Source: Xenococcus sp039190385
GTDB lineage: Bacteria > Cyanobacteriota > Cyanobacteriia > Cyanobacteriales > Xenococcaceae
Length of the DNA: 19,538 nt
Direction of reading: 5' to 3'
NCBI GenBank assembly: GCA_039190385.1
Contig: JBCCYD010000063.1
Span: 1-19,538, forward strand
A program made the translations under genes and the position numbers. Below, one piece after another: positions 1 to 6,922 of the stretch. The notes below the pieces were generated by a model. It worked only from the letters and a program-made list of their open reading frames with translations. It was not told the DNA's origin and did not search any database. Position 1 is the stretch's first letter. Every line of letters starts with the position of its first letter.

Positions 1-311
1 ATTCGTGCATTGACATAAAACTAGCGTTCTATAATACCTTTGTTTATTCTAGTTCTGCACTGACGTGCCAAGAATTAGGGAGGTAAATCGAGCAAGTTTT
101 TTGCTCTAAAAGGGAAAGGGGATAGAACGAAGTTTTATGGTATTTAGCTGTTGCAGTGGCACAAGATAGTTTGTCAGTACCTTAGCTCAACCCCCCTCAT
201 TTGGCTCATATTGACTTCTAAGAGAAATTTATAGCTCTACCTATAGTTTGCTATTAACAGTCAATAAATTCAGCTCTAAAAGGATTTTAGAGGCTTTCTC
301 TTCAGCGGTGC
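1..311. other. Intergenic stretch, no gene seen
   Basis: No frame on either strand gives a convincing protein. A TTGACA box at 10-15 and a TATAAT box at 30-35 resemble a sigma-70 promoter, but the spacer is only 14 nt, so it is weak. A purine-rich GGGAGG at 78-83 looks like a ribosome binding site but no start codon follows at a usable distance. A 6-bp hairpin (GAGCAA/TTGCTC) lies at 90-106. The phrase GCTCTAAAAGG occurs at about 103 and again at 273. Confidence 0.4.
274..292 (-). terminator. Candidate terminator after the TraD-like gene
   Basis: A perfect 8-bp inverted repeat (CTCTAAAA / TTTTAGAG, 3-nt loop) lies 19 bp past the stop of the minus-strand gene at 312. The stem is AT-rich and no strong T tract follows on the minus strand, so this is a weak candidate chosen mainly for its position. 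Confidence 0.3.
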
Positions 312-635
312 TCAAGATGCCCTTGTTCGACGTTTGCGATTGACGGAGCGTTCTAGCAGTAGGGAACTACCTTTTGCTTTAAGCATTTCAAATGTTGTTT
401 TATCTTGAAGTAAGTGGGCGACTTCTAGCATTCCTCCTAAAAGAGCACCCTTATCTACTTCTGTAAGACCTGCTATCTCTGCGAGACCGCCAATTTCAAT
501 GAGGGTTCTAGTTCTTTGCTTACGTTCCCTTTCTTTGAGTCGCGCTTTTTCTCGCGCTAAGCGATCGCTCAGTTGGCGTCTCTTTTGCTCCAGGGAGTGC
601 AGTTTTTGGCGAATTTTTTCAGCCTCGTTGTCCAT
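312..635 (-). CDS. Ti-plasmid-type TraD-like conjugation accessory protein
   Basis: A 107-residue basic protein. The N-terminal half is a charged, probably coiled-coil helix. Then comes the pattern R-x-R-x-L-I-E-I-G-G-L, followed by a short linker and LLGGMLEVAHLL. This resembles the small TraD family (PF06412-like) of Agrobacterium Ti and related plasmids, which accompanies MobQ relaxases and is unrelated to the F-plasmid TraD ATPase. I chose the ATG at 635 because GAGG sits 5 nt upstream; an in-frame GTG at 641 has no such site. The gene diverges from the MobQ relaxase at 945 across the candidate oriT, which suits a relaxosome accessory protein. Family assignment is from the motif only. Confidence 0.72.
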   Translation of the reverse strand: MDNEAEKIRQKLHSLEQKRRQLSDRLAREKARLKERERKQRTRTLIEIGGLAEIAGLTEVDKGALLGGMLEVAHLLQDKTTFEMLKAKGSSLLLERSVNRKRRTRAS

Positions 636-693
636 TACCACCTCAAAAATAAAATACTATTTCTTAAAATCTCGAAACTGTTATGCTGTTTTT

Positions 694-725
694 GTTTAAT
701 CGCTTGCACGACTAAGTGATTAAAC
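694..725. repeat. Inverted repeat in candidate oriT region
   Basis: Arms GTTTAATCGCTT and AAGTGATTAAAC, 12 bp each with 8 nt between. The single mismatch is a G/T pair. The repeat is followed by further TAAACG motifs. It may be a binding site for the TraD-like protein or another relaxosome factor. Confidence 0.6.
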
Positions 726-798
726 GTTCGAGCATTTACAGGATTAAATATTTAAGCGTTTAAACGTCTAGTCAACTAAACGCCTACCACTAGTAGTT

Positions 799-827
799 CT
801 CTCACAAAGCGCAAGCATCGGTGAGAG
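799..827. repeat. Inverted repeat CTCTCAC/GTGAGAG
   Basis: Perfect 7-bp arms at 799-805 and 821-827 with 15 nt between, inside the candidate oriT region upstream of the MobQ relaxase gene. Confidence 0.5.
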
Positions 828-863
828 CGCGATTACACTTTACGCAACCACTTTCAGCGGTTT

Positions 864-915
864 CGATATTCCTGAACGGAACATCGGTAAAGGTATCGCG
901 CAGGGGGAAACCCCC
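864..915 (+). other. Candidate oriT core with nick region
   Basis: An inverted repeat at 864-886 (arms CGATATTCC and GGAACATCG, 8 of 9 paired, 5-nt loop) is followed directly by GTAAAGGTATCGCG and then GGGGG-AAA-CCCCC at 903-915. In RSF1010-type MobQ oriTs a relaxase-binding inverted repeat also lies just before a CGGTAAGTGCG-like nick region; the CGGTAA here overlaps the end of the right arm. The match is by layout and a short motif, and it ends 30 bp before the relaxase start. Confidence 0.5.
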
Positions 916-944
916 TTGACCCCCAAAAAATTTGAGTAATTGAA

Positions 945-2162
945 ATGGGTATACCGCACTTTTCATATAAGTATGGGTCTCGTGAATCGGGAAGCTCCGC
1001 AGCGTCTCATTTTAATTACATCTGTAGGTTGGATGGTTATGAAAAAAAGGATCTCGTGAAAGTAATTCACTGTAATTATCCAGGCTTTGCAGCAAGTAAC
1101 CCTCGTGATTTTTGGCAAGCTACAGACCTCTATGAGAGAGCGAATGCTCGGCTTTATAGAGAGTTTGAGATAGCACTGCCGAGAGAATTATCTAGAGAAA
1201 ACCAACTAGAATTAATTTCTCAATGGGCAGATTCTCAAATCGGCAAGTCTCATCCCTACACTGTTGCCATACATGAGCCTACAGCTTTAGACGGCTCTCC
1301 TAACTGTCATGCTCATGTGATGTTCTGTGAGAGAACACTTGATGGAATTGAGCGCGCTCCAAAATTGTTCTTTAAAAGAGCTAATTCAAAGAATCCTGAG
1401 TTGGGAGGAGCTAAGAAGGAGCAGACTTGGAAACGGAAGCAGAAATTGATTGACCTGAGAGAATCTTGGGAGAAAGCGCATAATCTAGCACTAGAGAGGG
1501 TAGGGATAGCGTCAGGGAAAATCTCAATGAAGTCTCTAATAGAGCAGGGCATAGATAGAATGCCTGAGCCGAAGCTAGGAGCTAGGCAAACTGCCATGCT
1601 CAAACAGGGTAGAGAAAATGAGAATACTCGATTGGTTCAAGCCCTGCGAGAAGTTCGCCAGCTTGAAATTTCTTTGAAGGAAATTCACCAAGAGATTAAC
1701 CAGACTATCTACGATCTAGCCCAAGAAACCGTCAGTAATAGCCCTCTAAACATTCCTGCTCATGAGATTAAAACACAAGTGCGCGAGCATAAAATGGAAC
1801 TTTACGCTCGGTTAAGGGAAGTTGAGCGAGATCGCTATAGTTTGGGCTTACTTCACACCGCTCAAGGTAGCGTTTACTCAAAGTCAACCGATACAAGTAT
1901 TCAGCAGAGGCGTATTGAAGCAGATAAGCAGTACGAACAACTAAACAAAGATATTCTCAAGGCTAAGAAATTCGAGAAGAATTTAGCTTTGCTTGGCTCG
2001 ATGAAAATTGCCGTGAAGAAAGGAAAACCTTTATCAAAAGCAGAATCACTGTGGGATTTTAAAGGTTTTAGGCAAAAGGTAAAAGAAGCACAAGCGCGGA
2101 TTTGGAAGAGAAATCAAAATATTAATCAAATTCAGCTTATTCGAGAAGTTCCACCCCCATAG
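945..2162 (+). CDS. MobA/MobL-family (MobQ) relaxase
   Basis: A 405-residue DNA relaxase that would nick oriT and stay covalently bound to the 5' end through a tyrosine. The N-terminal 150 residues match the family in order: an opening IPHFSYKY strand, Y25 in SHFNYICR as the likely catalytic tyrosine, a helix with ERANARLYREFEIALPREL around 64-82, and a metal-binding cluster of H110 with H122 and H124 in CHAHVMF. The rest is charged, largely helical and likely coiled-coil. No helicase or primase domain is present, unlike Ti TraA or RSF1010 MobA. The ribosome binding site is weak. Upstream lie the candidate oriT and the divergent TraD-like gene. The relaxase call is firm; its partner coupling protein is inferred. 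Confidence 0.93.
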   Translation: MGIPHFSYKYGSRESGSSAASHFNYICRLDGYEKKDLVKVIHCNYPGFAASNPRDFWQATDLYERANARLYREFEIALPRELSRENQLELISQWADSQIGKSHPYTVAIHEPTALDGSPNCHAHVMFCERTLDGIERAPKLFFKRANSKNPELGGAKKEQTWKRKQKLIDLRESWEKAHNLALERVGIASGKISMKSLIEQGIDRMPEPKLGARQTAMLKQGRENENTRLVQALREVRQLEISLKEIHQEINQTIYDLAQETVSNSPLNIPAHEIKTQVREHKMELYARLREVERDRYSLGLLHTAQGSVYSKSTDTSIQQRRIEADKQYEQLNKDILKAKKFEKNLALLGSMKIAVKKGKPLSKAESLWDFKGFRQKVKEAQARIWKRNQNINQIQLIREVPPP

Positions 2163-2170
2163 GTTTAAGG

Positions 2171-2407
2171 TTAAACGAAATGTCTTTGTCGATCTATTTC
2201 AGTAAAGATTTGGTCTAGTTCATCGTTATCACGCCAAGTACCAAAGGCTTTTTGTAGCTGTTGCCATTGCACTTCTTTTTTAATTACTTGGGATGTTTTA
2301 GGCAGTTGAGCAGCAATCCATTCTTCAGGAGTAACACCAGATGATTCCGCAGCAGCGAGTAAATCCTTGTATAGCTTTTCGTTTAAGGAAATTTGGCGTT
2401 CGCTCAT
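2171..2407 (-). CDS. Orphan antitoxin-like protein, ribbon-helix-helix type
   Basis: A 78-residue acidic protein. The N-terminus (RQISLNEKLYKDLLAAAES) has the strand-helix pattern of CopG/VapB-type ribbon-helix-helix DNA-binding domains, followed by GVTPEEWIAAQLP as the second helix. The tail (GTWRDNDELDQIFTEIDRQR) resembles toxin-binding tails of VapB-like antitoxins. No toxin gene is beside it: the gene ends 8 bp from the convergent relaxase stop, and upstream is the divergent coupling-protein gene. It could be an orphan antitoxin, a transcription repressor of the coupling-protein gene, or a remnant of a former pair. The start at 2407 is an ATG without a clear ribosome binding site. Confidence 0.65.
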   Translation of the reverse strand: MSERQISLNEKLYKDLLAAAESSGVTPEEWIAAQLPKTSQVIKKEVQWQQLQKAFGTWRDNDELDQIFTEIDRQRHFV

Positions 2408-2462
2408 AAATTTACTGTTCTTAATAGCCTAATAATCTAATTGTGACACTAATTTATTTGCT

Positions 2463-2480
2463 ATCAAGGTTTTTCTTGAT
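2463..2480. repeat. Short inverted repeat in divergent promoter region
   Basis: Perfect 6-bp arms ATCAAG/CTTGAT with a 6-nt loop, between the antitoxin-like gene (minus) and the coupling ATPase gene (plus). Position suits an operator, perhaps for the ribbon-helix-helix protein; function is inferred. Confidence 0.3.
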
Positions 2481-2501
2481 TTGAGAAACTCTTTCTACAG
2501 G

Positions 2502-2529
2502 TTGTATCGACTTATTTACTTTCCATAAT
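2502..2529 (+). promoter_or_regulatory. Possible promoter for the TrwB-like gene
   Basis: TTGTAT at 2502-2507 and CATAAT at 2524-2529, spaced 16 nt, ending 36 bp before the GTG start at 2566. Only partial consensus matches, so this is tentative. Confidence 0.35.
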
Positions 2530-2565
2530 AAGCTCAAGTATCAGAATTATTGAGTCTCTTCTATT

Positions 2566-4041
2566 GTGTTTTATCAAGTCAAAAAGACCATACATTTATC
2601 TTTAGTAGCAATAGCTCTAGCCATCACAGTAACTTTGTTATGGCATTTTTGGGTAACACCCATAGTTTTATCGGGAAGTTTCATTAGTCGATTAGCTGGT
2701 GTGACCTGTCTTTTTACAGGACTAACATTCTTTTTGAAGTCTCATTTTGCTCAATCCGAGCGCATCACTAAAGGAACAACATTAGTTACGCCTGGGAAAT
2801 TTAATAGACTGATCAAAGGGGATGGTGTTGGAATTCCCTTTATTGCTAATTCTTGGTTTTGGTGGACAAAAAATAGTTCATCGCTATTGAAAATTCGCTC
2901 TAGTGATGAACAACAGCATTTACTTATTAGTGGCGATACAGGAACTGGTAAGAGTGCACTACAGCATTCTCTGATGCTTCAAGTCAGAGAGCGCGGTGAA
3001 TCTGCGATAATTTATGACCCTTCAGTTGAGTTCTGGAAATATCATGGCGAAGAAGAAGATATAATTCTGCATCCCTATCATCGAGATTGCCCTTGCTGGA
3101 ATATAACTCAGGAAATCTCCAGCCCCCTTGATGCTGCTGCTTTAGCGAAGAGTTTTATTCCCGATAAAGTAGAAGGAAGGGTAGAGTTCTGGGATATCGC
3201 ACCAAGGAAATTGTTAGCTTTTCTCTTCTGGAGATTAAAGAAAGAGAATTTAGGTATTACCGATTTAGTTAAATGGCTATCTGATGGGGAGCTAATTAAC
3301 GATATGGTTGAGGGAACAGAACTAGAATCACTGATAGATCGGAATGCTCACGGACAAAGAGCTGGCGTACTAGCTAGTCTCAATTTAATTGCTGATTCCT
3401 TAAAACTACTACCCCCTAATGACCAGAACAGACCTTTATTTTCGTTTTCCGAATGGGTCTGTTTAAAAAAAGGCTGGATTTTTATCGCAACTCGCGGAGC
3501 AGGAGAGCGAGAAGGACTTAGACCCGTCATAAGTGCCATGCTTGATGTTGCGTCCTCAAAACTCATGAATAATAAAAGCAATTCTTCAACATGGCTCTTT
3601 CTTGATGAGCTTCCTTCTTTACAAAAACTGCCATCTCTCAAAACTGGTCTCCATGAAGGCAGGAAATATAATTGTAGATATGTATTAGGCTTCCAGGGGC
3701 GTTCTCAATTAGAAAGTTTATACGGTAGAGATGCTGAGGCTTTAATGTCTGCTCCTAGTACAAGAGTATTTTTGAGAAGTAATGAATTTGCTGCTGCGGA
3801 ATGGGCAGCTAGAAACATTGGTAAACCAGAAATACACAGAGAAGCCGAATCTTATTCTTCCACTTTGCTCAGTCAAGGGAGAGATTCTATTTCGACCAGA
3901 ACCGAGGTACGTTCTGATTATTTAGTGCTACCTAATGAGATTCAGAATTTACAGAAACTCTCTGGATACCTGCGGTATGACCGCTATGCGACGTTCTTTC
4001 GCTTTCCTTACCCTAAGCTGTCTCGTAGGAATGAGTTTTGA
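2566..4041 (+). CDS. TrwB/TraD-type coupling ATPase (T4CP)
   Basis: A 491-residue hexameric-ATPase family protein that links a relaxosome to a type IV secretion channel and pumps DNA. Two hydrophobic segments at about 9-30 and 41-57 anchor it in the inner membrane. The ATPase follows, with a Walker A motif GDTGTGKS at 123-130, then IIYDPSVEFW at 148-157, and a Walker B motif WLFLDELP at 343-350. The C-terminal part around 365-405 (GRKYNCRYVLGFQGRSQLES) matches the TraD DNA-binding/ATPase fold. Its start is a GTG; a stop lies five codons upstream and no later start would keep the first membrane helix. Its partner relaxase is unclear: the MobQ gene is upstream, but TrwB-like proteins usually pair with MobF relaxases such as the one at 13233-15017. 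Confidence 0.9.
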   Translation: MFYQVKKTIHLSLVAIALAITVTLLWHFWVTPIVLSGSFISRLAGVTCLFTGLTFFLKSHFAQSERITKGTTLVTPGKFNRLIKGDGVGIPFIANSWFWWTKNSSSLLKIRSSDEQQHLLISGDTGTGKSALQHSLMLQVRERGESAIIYDPSVEFWKYHGEEEDIILHPYHRDCPCWNITQEISSPLDAAALAKSFIPDKVEGRVEFWDIAPRKLLAFLFWRLKKENLGITDLVKWLSDGELINDMVEGTELESLIDRNAHGQRAGVLASLNLIADSLKLLPPNDQNRPLFSFSEWVCLKKGWIFIATRGAGEREGLRPVISAMLDVASSKLMNNKSNSSTWLFLDELPSLQKLPSLKTGLHEGRKYNCRYVLGFQGRSQLESLYGRDAEALMSAPSTRVFLRSNEFAAAEWAARNIGKPEIHREAESYSSTLLSQGRDSISTRTEVRSDYLVLPNEIQNLQKLSGYLRYDRYATFFRFPYPKLSRRNEF

Positions 4042-4102
4042 GGGAGCAGGAGCAAGCAAATTTAATCGTAATGGATTACGATTTTTCTCATTCTCATTTC
4101 CC

Positions 4103-4131
4103 AAAATAAAAACCCCGTAGGAGTCGGGGTT
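4103..4131 (-). terminator. Rho-independent terminator of the minus-strand transfer operon
   Basis: Perfect 7-bp stem AACCCCG/CGGGGTT at 4111-4117 and 4125-4131 with a 7-nt loop. Read on the minus strand it is followed at once by TTTTTATTTT, and it lies 44 bp past the stop at 4175. On the plus strand the tail is poorer, so it mainly ends the leftward operon, though it may also stop plus-strand transcripts of the TrwB-like gene. Confidence 0.85.
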
Positions 4132-4174
4132 GTAGTTAATTTTTCTTGTTAGAGCTTGAATTTCAAACTTCCTT

Positions 4175-4771
4175 CTAAGAGTCTATTGATTGCTCATTCT
4201 CTTGGTTGTCTACTTCTACGGCTTCAATTTGCTTCTGTTGTTGTTGAGATATTTGTTTCATCGGGCGCAGGCTTTTTCGCTGCTGTTCGAGTGCAATATC
4301 TTGAGCAGCTTTGATCTCTGCCTCCACATGTTTATAAGAGTTGTTCATCATCGTGGGTAAGTTAAGCATACAGCGCACCACATGGGCGTTTATTTGCTCT
4401 TGGAGAAGATTCTCTACAATATCTCCGACCAGACTGCTATCAATAGACGGTTGAGGGGGTACTGAACCGTAAGAAGCAGAATTGTTACTCTCTGAGTTAG
4501 ATTCTGCCTGAGCAGAACCACCAAGTAACTTTTGGCGATGAAGCTCTTGTTTTCGCTTTTCTATCTCAACTTTGATATCAGCGTAGGTTGCGTTTTGCTC
4601 TTGTCTGATAATGTGAACTTCTTTAATCCAGAGCAGTTCTTCTTCTGAGTAAGATTCTTTTGTTTGGTAGCCAGCAGCGTCAATAATTTTACAAATTGTA
4701 CGTTTGTCTTTAACAGGTGGTGGGGGTAAGAGATTTTTTATCTCTTCAAAAGAATAAGTTTTACTGTTCAT
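4175..4771 (-). CDS. Putative DNA-binding accessory protein with MerR-like HTH pattern
   Basis: A 198-residue protein, if started at the ATG at 4771, which overlaps the upstream gene's end by 11 bp; a TTG at 4828 is in frame but less likely. The first 75 residues read like a MerR-type winged helix-turn-helix: RTICKIIDAAGYQTKESYSE, then a helical ELLWIKEVHIIRQEQ, then ATYADIKVEIEKRKQ. The rest is a low-complexity S/N/P stretch, a helical segment with LLQEQINAHVVRCMLNL, and a Gln-rich tail. The neighbouring gene has a similar N-terminal pattern. Being last in an operon with a coupling ATPase, it may be a relaxosome or transfer-regulation protein. I do not recognise a named family. Confidence 0.7.
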   Translation of the reverse strand: MNSKTYSFEEIKNLLPPPPVKDKRTICKIIDAAGYQTKESYSEEELLWIKEVHIIRQEQNATYADIKVEIEKRKQELHRQKLLGGSAQAESNSESNNSASYGSVPPQPSIDSSLVGDIVENLLQEQINAHVVRCMLNLPTMMNNSYKHVEAEIKAAQDIALEQQRKSLRPMKQISQQQQKQIEAVEVDNQENEQSIDS

Positions 4772-5111
4772 GGTTATTTTCTGGGGTATCGATGGTGGTG
4801 GTTTTTGATTCTGAATCGCTATTGTCAAAGCAAGAAAGAAAAGAATCTAAATTACACTCTCTTTCTTCATCAGAGATAACAATATGGGTGTCTTTATTAG
4901 CAAAGGCTTGAGTGACTTGCTTGGCCGTGAATCCTTGATCAAAAAGGAATCTTGCCCAAAGAAACGCTGCTACTTCTCGCTCGCTATAGGTTGTTTTACT
5001 AGTACTAATTCCGATAGCTTTAAGTGTGTAAATAGTGGTGCTTCTAGCTATGTTTCCCGCAAGTTCTCCTATTCTCCTTTTGCTAGATGATTCTAGGTTT
5101 GAGTAATCCAT
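4761..5111 (-). CDS. Putative small DNA-binding protein, paralogue-like to its neighbour
   Basis: A 116-residue protein ending in an acidic S/D/E-rich tail. Residues 25-75 (TTIYTLKAIGISTSKTTYSE, EREVAAFLWARFLFDQGF, TAKQVTQAFANK) follow the order seen in the downstream protein: a first HTH helix with a G-x-x-T turn, a YSE-x-E cap, a long helix, then a T-A/Y-x-x-V/I helix. That is the usual MerR-like layout, though I cannot name a family. The start ATG at 5111 has no purine-rich site, so translation may be coupled to the ATPase gene, whose stop lies 22 bp upstream. Role inferred from context: DNA binding linked to transfer. Confidence 0.65.
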   Translation of the reverse strand: MDYSNLESSSKRRIGELAGNIARSTTIYTLKAIGISTSKTTYSEREVAAFLWARFLFDQGFTAKQVTQAFANKDTHIVISDEERECNLDSFLSCFDNSDSESKTTTIDTPENNHEQ

Positions 5112-5133
5112 AGGTCATAAAGAGAGAAAAAAA

Positions 5134-6843
5134 TTATCGTTGTAATATACGCTGAGTGAGGATATCTATCGTTTGCTGCATTGATTTCCATACGGTGTCG
5201 GCAAGTTGTCTATCCATCTCTGTAGTACATGCGCTCATATATTCCTGATAAGCGCGATCGTTATTGAGTTCTGTTGATAAATCAGCGAGTCCTCTAACTG
5301 CCAAATAACGCTCTTGCTCTTTAATGGGTTGGTTATAAGCTCCGGTCGGTAGCAGTTGGTTTTGTTGATTAGCTCTTCCAAAGAGTTTGGCGAGCAACCC
5401 TGCGCCTTTATTTGCTTTGGGAATTAGCAGATCCACCGTGCGAGCATCGAGCCGATTAGAACTAATACCGTTAAAATTATTCGGGGTACGCATAATGAAG
5501 TAAATACCATCATTAGGGTCTGCTAGAGGCAAATCATATAAATCTCCTGTTTGATAGGGAGTATTGACGGTATGACTTTGGGAGATATTAATGCCGTTTG
5601 CTGAGTAGCTGATATTAGGTAGAGTAATTAATCTTTTTCCTAAAGAAGAGATCGCATATTCGGCAGAGGCAGGACTAGCAGGATGTAAGAAAATCTTAAT
5701 TGCTAAGTTTCCTTCAATCGCTCGCGCTAGAGGAGGAGTATAGTAATATTCGACATTGCTATAGTCTTGCCAGGAAATAATTGCTCTTACTCCTTTTGAG
5801 GGATTAAATTGAAGCATCTTTTCTAGGCTTGGTAGACGACCCCAAAATGGCAGCTCATCGATTACGAGAGAAATATATTTGCCGTAATCTTCTGGTAGCC
5901 CTCCAATTTCTTCTGTTAATGTTTGAAACATAAAATGAATCATCGGGCGCAAAGCAGCGTCAGTATGAGGGGTTGATGAGATAACAGTGCAACTATCTTT
6001 GTCATCAGGAATAAATTCTCTAGCAGAAAGCCACCTACTTTTAGGAGTTCTGCGTTGGAGTTCAGCAGCAGGACGCAGATTTTGGATTGTGCTACTAAAT
6101 TCTGCTAAAACTCCATATTTGACGTTCTCACTGCCTTCATTGGGAAAATAGCGAGCGACAAAGGCTTTTCCTTCAGGGGTGGTTTCTACAAGTTTGTAGA
6201 ATTCGTTAAGCGATAAAAGTACCGTGTCATAGATATCGTGAAGTCCCCAAAATTCGCCATACTTACGTACTAAGGCTTGAATGACGGCAACAATTAAGCC
6301 TTGTCCCATGAGTGCCCAAAAAACTTGATTACTGTCTTTGGGAGTGGGAAGGAGGGTTTTGGCAAAGTTCATGATTCGAGTCGGATCTTTACCGACTAAA
6401 GCTGCTATGTTCATACAGTAAGAATTTGGATCGTCAAATTTAATAACTCTGTGTTCGATGCGGTTTTTAGCGGCTTGTGGCTTTGTCCAGCGAAGATAAT
6501 CACCTTTACTATCGAGAATGAGAATATTCTTCGAGCGATAAATACCTTGGGTTTTGGCTTCAAAAACACTTCTAACGTAAATATTCATTAAAAGAGATTT
6601 ACCGCTTCGGGTAATGCCTTGAATGCCGATGTTAACGGGTAATCTATCAATTGGTGCGGTTTTCCCGCCGATGATTAGGTTGGGAATTCCAGAGGCAGAA
6701 GGATAGAGTTCAGTACGCTCCTGGCGTTCTCTCTCTGTTTGCTTTTGATGAAAGTCATAGTAACTATCTAAATTCTTGAGAGACTCAATTTGACGCTCTA
6801 AATCTCCAAAATCGGGATTAAAATCGTTATGTCTTGGGGTCAC
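5134..6843 (-). CDS. VirD4/TraG-like coupling ATPase without membrane anchor
   Basis: A 569-residue protein of the conjugative coupling ATPase superfamily. Walker A is GITRSGKS at 76-83, followed by ILILDSKGDY at 106-115 and Walker B ISLVIDELPFWGRLPS at 324-339. The segment 350-380 (RAIISWQDYSNVEYYY) matches the sensor/DNA-binding part of TraD/TraG proteins. Unlike the protein at 2566 it has no N-terminal membrane helices, but begins with a charged helix (residues 12-45). The upstream gene encodes a multi-span membrane protein that could serve as its anchor. The GTG start at 6843 has GGAGAA about 6 nt upstream. A C-terminal tail of about 100 residues is helical and polar. It is too divergent from the other ATPase to be a recent duplicate. 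Confidence 0.88.
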   Translation of the reverse strand: MTPRHNDFNPDFGDLERQIESLKNLDSYYDFHQKQTERERQERTELYPSASGIPNLIIGGKTAPIDRLPVNIGIQGITRSGKSLLMNIYVRSVFEAKTQGIYRSKNILILDSKGDYLRWTKPQAAKNRIEHRVIKFDDPNSYCMNIAALVGKDPTRIMNFAKTLLPTPKDSNQVFWALMGQGLIVAVIQALVRKYGEFWGLHDIYDTVLLSLNEFYKLVETTPEGKAFVARYFPNEGSENVKYGVLAEFSSTIQNLRPAAELQRRTPKSRWLSAREFIPDDKDSCTVISSTPHTDAALRPMIHFMFQTLTEEIGGLPEDYGKYISLVIDELPFWGRLPSLEKMLQFNPSKGVRAIISWQDYSNVEYYYTPPLARAIEGNLAIKIFLHPASPASAEYAISSLGKRLITLPNISYSANGINISQSHTVNTPYQTGDLYDLPLADPNDGIYFIMRTPNNFNGISSNRLDARTVDLLIPKANKGAGLLAKLFGRANQQNQLLPTGAYNQPIKEQERYLAVRGLADLSTELNNDRAYQEYMSACTTEMDRQLADTVWKSMQQTIDILTQRILQR

Positions 6844-6922
6844 AATTTATTCTCCACATATATAGTTAAGTAGGTGTGAGGGGAGGAAAGAGTGAGGTAA
6901 TTTACTTTTTTCTTGTTGTTAC

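Larger units (their letters stand above)
636..944. other. Intergenic region between mobilisation genes, candidate oriT
   Basis: This 309-bp gap separates the divergent TraD-like and MobQ relaxase genes. It holds four inverted repeats (694-725, 799-827, 864-886, 903-915), a 10-bp palindrome CGTTTAAACG at 757-766, and three copies of TAAACG (721, 761, 777). Such density next to a relaxase gene is typical of an origin of transfer and of divergent promoters bound by accessory proteins. No gene is seen. The nick site cannot be fixed by eye. Confidence 0.55.

Noticed and set aside
10..35. Sigma-70 promoter TTGACA/TATAAT at the left edge
   Set aside because: Both boxes are perfect but the spacer is 14 nt, too short for normal recognition, and no gene follows on the plus strand.
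694..915. CRISPR-like array from the repeats near the first relaxase
   Set aside because: The repeats are inverted and of different sequence, not evenly spaced direct repeats, and there are no cas genes.
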